Of a stretch of 15,467 nt of DNA, positions 7,891-14,567 are shown one piece after another. The stretch lies in NCBI GenBank assembly GCA_000733355.1, contig JNVV01000085.1, forward strand, positions 89,143 to 104,609. Reading direction: 5' to 3'. The notes beneath the pieces are model-generated. The model searched no databases and was not told the origin of the DNA. It saw only the letters and a list, made by a program, of their open reading frames with translations. Position 1 is the first letter of the stretch. Each line of letters starts with the position of its first letter. Origin of the DNA: Falciphora oryzae (taxonomy: Eukaryota; Ascomycota; Sordariomycetes; Magnaporthales; Magnaporthaceae). The position numbers and the translations under genes were made by a program.

Positions 7891-8226
7891 CTAGATCCTC
7901 CCCGAGCCGCGTTTGGGCTCCCAGCGCCCACCGTACCGGCTCTGCCTCACGATGGGCTCGGGCTTGGGCTCGCGCCTCTGGATGGTCCCCTCGAAGCCGG
8001 GCCTCGGCCGCGTGCGGTCGAGCCTGTTGACGGGTTCGGGCTCCCGGCGGTCCAGCTCCGCCTTTTCGTTGGCGCTGCGCTTTTGGATTGTGTACACAGG
8101 CCCAGGCCCAAAGGAGCCGGGCTTGTGTCTTATGGGGAGCCCATTGACGGGTTCGGGCGACGCGGCGACCTGCATGACCAGGAGGCCGAGGAGCGCCGCG
8201 CCGACTGAGGTGGTGCTGAAATGCAT
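7891..8226 (-). CDS. Secreted Kex2-processed repeat peptide precursor (KEP-like)
   Basis: A 111-codon ORF starting at ATG 8224-8226 (context AAGATGC). Residues 1-22 form a classic signal peptide with hydrophobic core VGAALLGLLVMQV and likely cleavage near AAS. The remainder is Pro/Arg/Glu-rich and built of imperfect repeats, PEPVNGL...TIQKR and PEPVNRL...TIQRR. Dibasic Kex2 sites lie at KR49-50, RR60-61, RR84-85 and KR105-106. Expected products include SANEKAEL-, EPEPVNRL- and EPKPEPIV-type peptides after processing in the Golgi. This architecture is that of fungal KEP proteins, which include pheromone precursors, hypha-coating repellents and dikaritin-type RiPP precursors. No DUF3328 (UstY-like) oxidase lies nearby, so a RiPP role is unsupported. 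No cysteines occur after the signal peptide. A minus-strand TATA-like box (8461-8470) and CT-rich leader support expression. The TAG ending it replaces the Q of the repeated IQKR motif, so the protein is probably shortened. Confidence 0.72.
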   Translation of the reverse strand: MHFSTTSVGAALLGLLVMQVAASPEPVNGLPIRHKPGSFGPGPVYTIQKRSANEKAELDRREPEPVNRLDRTRPRPGFEGTIQRREPKPEPIVRQSRYGGRWEPKRGSGRI

Positions 8227-8460
8227 CTTGGGTTTGGGTTGTTGGGAAAAAGGTTGAAAGCTTGTATGAAGCCCAGGCAGTGACGGTCAAGGGCAAAAAG
8301 GAAGAAGAAAAAGAAAGAAAAAAAAAGAAAAAAAGACGTGCGCAACAAAGGTGTCGGGCACAGTTAGTGAGGATGAGTGAGGTTGAGGAGGCGAGGAGGA
8401 CGTCGAGAAGACTGTGAGGTGAAGAGAGACGAATTGAATTGTTGGTGTTTGGGCACGAGG
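8227..8460 (-). promoter_or_regulatory. Leader and promoter-proximal region of the Kex2-repeat gene
   Basis: Read on the minus strand this is a pyrimidine-rich leader with a long T/C tract at 8286-8335, then CCAACAACCCAAACCCAAG just before the ATG. Both are typical of fungal 5' untranslated regions. A leader intron is possible but not clear. Confidence 0.5.
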
Positions 8461-8470
8461 GGTATTTATC
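8461..8470 (-). promoter_or_regulatory. TATA-like element of the Kex2-repeat gene
   Basis: The minus strand reads GATAAATACC about 235 bp upstream of the ATG, followed by CAATTCAATTCGTCTCTCTT, a plausible transcription start region. Confidence 0.5.
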
Positions 8471-9139
8471 TCGACTTCTTCTGATCTCTAGCATCGAAAA
8501 CTGCCATGATGTTGTTTCTATTCTCGAAGCATGCATTGAACCCCCGCAAACACTATTTTCGTGTAAGCCCCCGGGCCAGGTAAATGCGATAACATCGCCA
8601 TGGCCACGCCACGCCAAGCCTATATCCTCGCCTGTTGGCAAGGGTTTGGTATCTGGGGTTTGGCATTGGGCTGGGAAAAGTTTCAAGGCCTCAAGCATCC
8701 GCCAACTGACGGCCTGGTTCTGGCCCTGAAATAGGCCCAGCCCTGTATGCCAGCCAGCATCAGGTGAACTCGAATCAGTCCCAAACGGGCAAATTCACAA
8801 AGTGAGGTGGTATTTTTGTCGTTATTTTTGGGGGCGTTCCAACGTCCTTGGCGGGGAACGCCCCGCTCTCTTGACTCGGGGGGAGATCATAGCAAACCCC
8901 TGACCTGTGCGTTGTGCTCTCGGCCCGCATTGGATCGATACCATCACACCTCTCTAGTTGCGACGCGCTCGTCCTGGTCGTAATGCGGTCGGGATGTCAA
9001 ACAAGCATGCCATGAGAGTATCTTGGCTCTCTGTGAAGGAATGAGGCTCTGAAGGAGGAGCCTCTTCAAACTCGGGGCCCAATGGCTCGAGCTTTCCACC
9101 TCATTTGCGGCCGGCGGCTTGGACCCCTACGCGAATCTG
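8471..9139. other. Intergenic interval, non-coding
   Basis: No gene recognised apart from the possible 5' extension of the ORF at 9140, open from about 9053. It contains the perfect 10-bp inverted repeat listed separately. Confidence 0.4.
8831..8864. repeat. Perfect 10-bp inverted repeat (stem-loop)
   Basis: GGGGCGTTCC (8831-8840) and GGAACGCCCC (8855-8864) are perfect reverse complements around a 14-base loop. The stem is GC-rich. Function unknown: possibly a binding site or a remnant of a small transposable element. Confidence 0.75.
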
Positions 9140-9346
9140 ATGTCTGAGCAGCGTGCCTCGTTCAACGAGGAGCTGCGCCAGGCCGAGATCGAGGCCGAGC
9201 GCGAGCGCATGGGCCACACCGCCGATATGGATGGCATCACTGGCACCGACGCCAGACCCGGCCTCGGTTCCGCGGCCAATGCGGGAGCCGGCGATGTCAG
9301 GGGCAGTAACATCAACCCGAGGCCATCGACTCGGCTTCAGCGATAG
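9140..9346 (+). pseudogene. Unrecognised acidic helical ORF fragment
   Basis: The frame is open from about 9053; the first ATG is at 9140 and the stop TAG at 9344-9346. Residues following MSEQRASFNEELRQAEIEAE form a charged amphipathic helix, then a Gly/Ala/Asn-rich tail. Third codon positions are strongly G/C, so it looks like genuine coding sequence. The upstream part (QWLELSTSFAAGGLDPYANL) also looks coding but has no ATG, which suggests a 5'-truncated gene or an internal exon. I do not recognise the family. There is no signal peptide or domain. Confidence 0.4.
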
Positions 9347-9971
9347 GTTTGTCGCAAACCCCCGTCGAACTGGCCAGACGCCGTTGGATGTGGGCCTGGT
9401 GCCAGATGTGGTATCGGCCGCCGGGCCCTCTCTCCTCTTGGTGGTGAAGTGGCAGATGCCCATTTTTGCCCAATTTCCCGTCACTACCGCTTGCGGGGCG
9501 GGAAGGGGTGCGGTACACCACACAGGGCCCAAACATGCCAGTTGCGATTGAACGGCGCTTCTGCCTTGCCACTTTGTTTGCACACCCAACTCTGGAGTTT
9601 TCAGGCATATGGATACATCATTCTTGAGGCACAGAGTTCCCTTTGTCAGATAACTAACCAGGCAATTGGGAATTCATCTCTGGAGGAGGAAGTCTTGGTT
9701 TGTTGCACTCGTCCCTAATCAGAATGCTCATAGCAGGCAAGAATTAGGGGCGGGCGGGGCCGATAACTCCAAGCCCGGCGCACAGTCTCAAATCCTACCG
9801 AGGTAGGTATACCTCGCTCTTAATGCAAAAAAAAAAAAGATAAACTTATGGTCGCATAAATTATCGAGGGCGGAAGAGAAAAGGGGGTAATGGAGAAGTT
9901 GGTAAAAAAAAAAAAAAAAAAATGAAGAAAAAAGGAAATAAGGAAAAAGAAAAAAGGAAACTACATCAGCA
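9347..9971. other. Intergenic interval, no gene seen
   Basis: Overlapping open frames on both strands have no recognisable motif. The part 9828-9960 is A-rich with homopolymer runs (18 A at 9905-9922) and probably lies downstream of the polymerase pseudogene. Confidence 0.45.
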
Positions 9972-10630
9972 CTACCGTTCCCAGGGCTCCCGCCATTTAA
10001 CCCCCAGAATCTCAAAAATCCTCCTCTCATCCCTCCCCTCAGCCAGCTCCCTGGTCGTGATCTTGCTGCGCCCCGGACCCCGCACCACCTCCCGGTAGAG
10101 TCCGCGCTGGTTGAGTCGCATGCATTTTTTTTGGACGCCAACAGCCGCATGCTGCGGTTAAAAATGTCGTTGCCCGTGAAGTAGATGAGCGCCGCTCCGT
10201 ACTCGGTTTCGGGCACCAGCAGGAAGTCGACCCGCCGCCAGACCGGCCGCCGGTCTGCCGCTGCCGCCGTCCCGGGATCCCGCGGCAGCACGCAGCGGCC
10301 GTGCCATTTGCTCCTTCCCGGCCGGTCCGTCCGCAGTGCCGCGACAGTGGCCACCACGACCCCGGCCTCGGTCAGGCGTGATATCAGCGCGCCCAGGAAA
10401 GGGACCAGCTCGTCGGTGCTCGCGGTGCCCTTTTTGGTGACGATGAAGTCCACGTCCCCCGACGTCTTGGCGCCGCGCCGGTAGCCGCCCCCGATAAGCA
10501 GCTCCACGCCCGGGTCGACGAGCGCCGCCTCGCGCCGCACTGCCTCGCCAAGCGCCTCGACGAGCACCGGCGCATCCGGCTGCAGCGCCACTTCCGCCCT
10601 TCGTGGCCGGCCTTGCCGTACGACTAACGT
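9972..10630 (-). pseudogene. Family X DNA polymerase (Pol beta/lambda type), C-terminal fragment with frameshift
   Basis: Only the palm and thumb are present. IGGGYRRGAKTSGDVDFIVT carries the two metal-binding Asp of GDVD and the nucleotide-binding GxYRRG motif (GGYRRG here, GSYRRG usual). WRRVDFLLVPE gives the third catalytic Asp, and YFTGNDIFNRSMRLLA is the sugar-discriminating YFTG motif with the FNR helix. After ASKK the frame is lost at an eight-base A run (T run at 10125-10132 on the plus strand). In the next frame the expected C-terminus resumes: MRLNQRGLYREVV, then DERRIFEILG and KWREPWER, ending at TAG 9972-9974. One missing A explains the shift. The frame is open only to 10630, where TGA and unrelated sequence begin, so BRCT, lyase and fingers parts are absent. 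TTAG at about 10624-10627 could be an acceptor of a lost upstream intron. Intact relatives act in base-excision and end-joining repair. Confidence 0.85.
10125..10132 (-). other. Homopolymer frameshift site in the polymerase copy
   Basis: Eight consecutive A on the coding strand. Nine would restore frame between the YFTG/FNR half and the MRLNQRG C-terminus (as KKKC then MRLN). It is either a real slippage mutation or a sequencing or assembly error. Confidence 0.7.
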
Positions 10631-10633
10631 TCA

Positions 10634-10820
10634 TTGCCACCAGAACCCTCACTCAAAGCCCCGAGGTCGCGCCTCTCCCTACTGGCGACGTGCCGTCTCG
10701 TCAACTCCGAGGCGGCGCCCCTCTTCTACGGCCGCAACACGTCGACCCGCGATCCAAGGTGCTCTACGGCGACGTCACCTTCCTCGTCTCGCAGTCATCC
10801 CCGCGTCGTCGCTCGGCTTA
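10634..10820 (+). pseudogene. Fragment of a fungal 'CRxVxxEAxPLxYGxNT' protein
   Basis: The frame contains RLSLLATCRLVNSEAAPLFY followed by GRNT. This matches the hallmark LLxTCRxVxxEAxPLLYxxNT of large fungal families of unknown function (2EXR/DUF7730-like). After GRNT, the plausible continuation KVLYGDVTFLVSQ lies in another frame, so a frameshift is likely near 10740-10755. The N- and C-terminal parts of the domain are missing. It abuts, on the opposite strand, the truncation point of the polymerase fragment. Confidence 0.5.
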
Positions 10821-11167
10821 GTGGGGAGGTACTGCAAGCACGCGCCCTCGATACTGAAAAGCGCAAACATGTCGGCGGTCGGGCGGATATAGTTTTCTGG
10901 GTAGAAGAGGTGGCGTTAGCAAAAGTTTTGACATGCGAGCGGAGATTGATGAATCTTTCCTTGTTTTTGGGCCGACTTGAGTTGTTTCCGTTTTATGCGT
11001 TCTTTTCCATACTTAGCTGCCGGGTGTTTCAGGGGCAGATACATGTTGGCCTGTATACCTGTAGTAATTTTGAAGGATTGTCTGACAAAGAGAAAAGAGA
11101 GCGCAATACGGAGAGGCGGCTAGGGTCGAGCGAATCGTCTTAGCAGCTGAGGCGAAATGCCTAACCG
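10821..11167. other. Intergenic interval, no gene seen
   Basis: No recognisable coding sequence. It is the 3' flank of the BAH-PHD pseudogene (transcribed leftward). Confidence 0.45.
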
Positions 11168-11785
11168 CTAAACGATTGTTTCGCTGCAGATCAGGCACAA
11201 CATCAGCTCTAGCCATTTCTTTTCGCCGTCCTGGATGCCCTGGCGCAGGTCGACGATCTCTATCATTGGCGGAGTCAGATCCATTTTGGTGTTGGCCTCG
11301 AAAAGTCCCTCGTACGGGTTTGCAGGCTCCCCCTTCCTTTTGGACCTGCCCCCTTTACGCCCGGCTCCGACACTTCCAGCCCTGTTAGATGGTGGCTTAA
11401 CCGAGGCAAACTTCTTTATCAGCTTGTGGTCGGGTTCCGCGGAAGTTGCGGGAGCCGGGGTCTCCTCCAACCTGGCCGACTTGCCCTCGGGCTTAATGTC
11501 CTCAGCCTCGACAGACTTAACGTTAATCGACTGCTAGGCAGACGTTGCTCCACCTGATTCTTTGGGACTGAGTAGACGCTTGGCCTTATCGCCGTCCTTT
11601 CCGTCCTTCAATGCAGACTCTGACGCCACGTGTGGTTTATTTTTGCCCAACCTCTCGTACACCTTCATAAGCGCGTCGTGTTTTAAGCAGTCCAAGTGGA
11701 GCCACTTTCCGCAGTTATCTTTAAAATTGGAGCATCCGATGAGGGTTTTATCGGGGTTCGCAGGTTGTCCGCATTTGCAAACGAG

Positions 11786-11886
11786 CTCGACTAATTGGAT
11801 AATAGAATTCGGGTTAGCCCTTGATTGCGTTATATTGGGAGAGCATATGGCTGATAGCTCAAGTCTTGTTTTTGGGGGAAACGTAC
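11786..11886 (-). other. Intron 3 of the BAH-PHD pseudogene
   Basis: Donor GTACGT (11886-11881), branch-like GCTAAC, acceptor TCGAG (ends 11786), 101 bp, phase 0: TYELL then LVCKCGQ. A TTAG five bases earlier would break the frame. Confidence 0.7.
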
Positions 11887-12017
11887 TAATAGCTCGTATG
11901 TCCTAACGTCAAACGCTTGCCGCCAGTAAAGGCTGCTCTGGATATCGTCATCGTTATCCTCGATCATCTGGTTTACTTATGCTTAAAATGCGACGCTAAC
12001 CACATTGATTATGTCCA

Positions 12018-12081
12018 CTGCGGCCTGGTTAGTAACCTAGGTGATGCCAGAGCTTGGAAAGGGGCAAAGGGAGCAACGCAC
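12018..12081 (-). other. Intron 2 of the BAH-PHD pseudogene
   Basis: Donor GTGCGT (12081-12076), perfect branch point TACTAAC, acceptor CCGCAG (ends 12018), 64 bp. Splicing joins A and TG into a Met codon: SNH-M-DIINVVSV. Confidence 0.9.
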
Positions 12082-12375
12082 TATGGTTGGAAGCAATAAG
12101 CTCCATCTGTCCGTGGTATGGCTAACGACCCTGCACCGTTTTCTTCCCGTCTAATATGTGTGGAGGCAGCTCGTCGGGCCAATACATCCAGTAGACCCGG
12201 GCGTAAACGTGGTGCTCGTCGCTAGCCCGGATTTCGAGGATCCTAGCGACCTAATCGTCATCCGACTGTTTCTTTTGGCCCCCTTCTCTATCGGACGGCG
12301 CTTTTTGCCGGTCGATAAACGATTCGTTAGCCACGTAAATAAAGCCCTCGCTAAAATACTTAACGCCATTCACTA

Positions 12376-12458
12376 CTTGGCGTGTCAAGCGTTAAACACA
12401 CACCCGGAAAGGGTAAAGCACATATATTAACTAAGGGATATTACAAGTCCACACTTAC
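12376..12458 (-). other. Intron 1 of the BAH-PHD pseudogene
   Basis: Donor GTAAGT (12458-12453), acceptor CCAAG (ends 12376), 83 bp. Splicing joins C and TA into a Leu codon in NSFI-L-VNGVKYF, restoring frame. CTTGAC near the acceptor is a possible branch point. Confidence 0.8.
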
Positions 12459-12741
12459 GAATAAAGCTGTTGTACCGCGTCATATCCGCCCACTTTTTCG
12501 CCGGCTCGACCTGGTAGTGGACGTCCATCGTATCGCACGTTTTAAACTAGCCAGTCGGCGCAAAAGGCGATAGTTGGGCTAAGTACTTTTTGGTTTCGTC
12601 ATCCTCGACGTTCTCGACCTGCTTGCGCCGCTTCTTTTGCTTCTACTCCTTCTCTTTCGGGTCGACCAGCTTGATCGTGAAGGGACATTTGGCGCGGGAC
12701 TCGTCGGTGTCGTTGCGCGATCGCTTTTCGGGGGACGCCAT

Positions 12742-13096
12742 TGCGAACGGGCCTGTCGGGGGGTGGCTTTAGCTAGATCGGCGCGTGTCGCGGAGCGATT
12801 AAAAAGGCACAAAGGCGACGACTGCTCGCGGGTTCGGAAACGAGCGACCAGCAGGAAAGGGCAGGTAGGAGTCGGGGTTTTCGGTAGGGACCTGGTGGTG
12901 GTGTCCAAGACCGTGCGTTTGGCTCCGGCAGCAAGCGAGGGTGGCCCTTAGGGTAGCCGGAGCAGGCCTTAGGGAGCTCGGCGCTCGCGGCCTATGAGCG
13001 CGGTTGGTGCGAGGGTGTCTGGAGCGGCGACGCGCTTGGTGGCTCGAAAGGCGGCTTCGAAAAGGAGCTGTCTTGTCAAAAGGCCTTACAAAACAG
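12742..13096. other. 5' flank of the BAH-PHD copy
   Basis: No gene. On the minus strand it contains CACCACCACCAGGTCCC-type pyrimidine/purine blocks and TTTTTAATCGCTCC, which could be leader sequence of the pseudogene. The deaminase fragment begins on the plus strand within or just after this interval; the precise junction is not visible. Confidence 0.4.
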
Positions 13097-13425
13097 TACG
13101 ACAACACCGAGATTATGAAAATCATTATAGAGGAATGCAATAACTTTTTGAAGGAGAGGAAGGATTCAAGGAAGACGTTTTTCCAGGGGATCAAGGTCAT
13201 TTACTATGCACCGAGATCTTTCTCGGACGAGCTGATACAAGAGTCACTCGACGAGTGCTTAAAACTCAAGCTGTCAGATGTCGGCCATATGATAGCCGGT
13301 AGGTTTACACACTCTGGCATCCCATGGCTTATGGTTTACGAGAGATATGGCTAAACGGGGTTGCGATTTAGGCTTTGACCTCGTTGGTGAGGAGAGCGCC
13401 GGAAGGCCGCTGATGAACTTGCGCG
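13097..13425 (+). pseudogene. ADGF/CECR1-type adenosine deaminase fragment, two exons
   Basis: Exon 1 (about 13097-13298) encodes YDNTEIMKIIIEECNNFLKE, then FFQGIKVIYYAPRSFSDEL and IQESLDECLKLKL, ending MIAG. A 73-bp intron (13299-13371: donor GTAGGT, branch-like GCTAAAC, acceptor ATTTAG) splits the Gly codon. Exon 2 continues GFDLVGEESAGRPLMNLR. IAGFDLVGEE is the diagnostic strand of the secreted adenosine-deaminase growth-factor family, just before the catalytic His/Glu region. Upstream HxH metal ligands and downstream HxGE and metal-binding residues are missing, so the copy is truncated at both ends and cannot be active. The frame closes at TGA after VRCHLYIRIAPV, which no longer looks homologous. 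Intact enzymes hydrolyse adenosine to inosine. I set the end where family resemblance stops. Confidence 0.72.
13299..13371 (+). other. Intron in the deaminase fragment
   Basis: G|GTAGGT donor, GGCTAAAC branch-like site 20-30 bases before the ATTTAG acceptor. Splicing recreates IAG-FDLVGEE in frame. Confidence 0.8.
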
Positions 13426-13501
13426 TGCGATGCCACCTATACATTCGTATAGCTCCGGTGTGACAACAAACAGAGGCGCGTGCGTCAAGCAAATCTTGCG
13501 C

Positions 13502-13540
13502 GTGCGTGCTTAAACAGGCAAAGTGCGTGCTTAGGCAGGC
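13502..13540. repeat. Short tandem duplication, 21-bp period
   Basis: Two copies of GTGCGTGCTTARRCAGGC differing by two A/G transitions (AA in one, GG in the other). Confidence 0.7.
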
Positions 13541-13976
13541 CAATCTTGCGCCGTGCGTATCGTTAGGATGCGGTCGACCGAGGAGGAGTCGCGTGTGTGG
13601 CGGGGGACGGCGGCGGCCGGGCCGGCTTATCGTCCGATGTATCAAACTGCTTACCGACCAGCAGTCTTCTTGTGCGTTCGGAATCATTTCGGCTCGCACG
13701 GCGAGGCGAAGGCGATAGGGAAGTCAAAGGGCGGTCTGGTTGTGCGAGGAGGTTGGAGCAACGAATGGTCGAAAGTTGGCGCGCGCGAGGCGCGCCCTGG
13801 GCTGCGAGGGGTGCAGGACCTTCCCGCGGCTGGCAATAGGCACCCCCATACCTTTGCGAGCCTTTTCTGCACCTCTAGCCCAGTTGCGTCGTCGTCGTCG
13901 TTGTTGAAAGGACGACGGCGAACGCGGGCAAAACAGAGCCAAATGGCTTGTTAGAGCCCACATAAAGAGTCCGGTT

Positions 13977-14004
13977 CATTTTGGTGGGCCGCACACCAAA
14001 AATG
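13977..14004. repeat. Short inverted repeat
   Basis: CATTTTGGTG and CACCAAAAATG are complementary apart from one extra A, around a 7-base loop. Possibly the end of a small mobile element. Confidence 0.5.
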
Positions 14005-14567
14005 GCCGTGCTTCCTTAGCACCCACTAACAGCGGGTCCCGAGGGAAGAATTTTTCGAGGAAAGGTGGAACCACCGCATGGGAGGAGAAGACGCGCTTTT
14101 GGAGCAGCGTTCGAAGTTGGTCCCTGCGCGTCTGGAAGGCATCCTACGCGTAGAGTCGCGGTCCTAAGGATCCGCCAACGGCCGACGGAGTGCAAAACTG
14201 CTCAATTAGCCTGCAGGTACTCACAAAAACCGGTCGCGTTTTCGATGCAGCCAAGTGCACGGTTGACACAAGTCGCCGCTGACGCCCGTTGAATCCGCCC
14301 ACATCCCCTATAGTACCGCCTTGACCGTTACCTCTTAGCCACCATAACTGGCCGAAAGCGACACCTAGGGTCGCGAGCTAATCCACCAAGACGAAAATTC
14401 AATACATTATAAATCCAGCAAAGCACCCCAGTGAAATTGCCACACGGAGCTGCCATCTAACATTAACCAAGCAATATTCTTCACATTTTTGGGCCTTCCA
14501 TTTGCCACGTCTTAGATACATAAGCAAGGGTAGGTAGTAGGTGGTGGGTGGGGAGGTAGTAAAATCG

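Larger units (their letters stand above)
11168..12741 (-). pseudogene. BAH-PHD (EBS/EPR-1-like) chromatin-reader gene copy, killed by seven nonsense codons
   Basis: From ATG 12739-12741 (MASPEKRSRNDTDE) the minus strand forms four exons: 12741-12459, 12375-12082, 12017-11887 and 11785-11168. All three introns splice in phase, giving 441 codons. A basic N-terminus (KKRRKQVE) precedes NGVKYFSEGFIYVANESF. The BAH domain has VARILEIRASDEHHVYARVY-WMYWPDEL and ends YWRQAFDVRTYEL. The WxY of YWMYWPDE (codons 157 and 159) matches the aromatic cage that binds H3K27 methylation in EBS-type BAH domains. The PHD follows with CKCGQPANPDKTL, C254, C261, H266 and C269; a distant CLIC at the C-terminus may supply the last ligands. 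Stops are at 12643 (TAG), 12547 (TAG), 12251 (TAG, probably from Trp in WVARILEI), 12122 (TAG), 11983 (TAA), 11977 (TAA) and 11534 (TAG). All fit CpA to TpA. Intact relatives silence Polycomb-type facultative heterochromatin. No single-base indel is seen. Confidence 0.88.
13426..14567. other. Non-coding interval with short repeats
   Basis: No gene recognised in about 1.1 kb. A 21-bp period repeat (GTGCGTGCTTARRCAGGC) occurs at 13502-13519 and 13523-13540, flanked by AATCTTGCG at 13492 and 13542. A short GTC run lies near 13887-13901. CATTTTGGTG (13977-13986) and CACCAAAAATG (13994-14004) are inverted arms. The GC-rich part 13560-13830 has long but meaningless open frames. The final 150 bp are the 3' flank of the ankyrin ORF. 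Confidence 0.45.

Noticed and set aside
7891..8226. Dikaritin/ustiloxin-type RiPP gene cluster
   Set aside because: The precursor architecture fits, but no DUF3328 (UstY-like) or tyrosinase gene is within the window and aromatic core residues are few.
7358..8698. 446-codon minus-strand open frame
   Set aside because: It overlaps the Kex2-repeat gene in another frame, is full of low-complexity Gly/Arg/Ser runs from the GAG repeat and T-rich tract, and has no domain. It is mostly a shadow, apart from a short VNRV stretch left by the repeat frameshift.
13274..13699. 141-codon minus-strand frame
   Set aside because: Overlaps the deaminase exon 2 antisense and the 21-bp tandem repeat; no domain.
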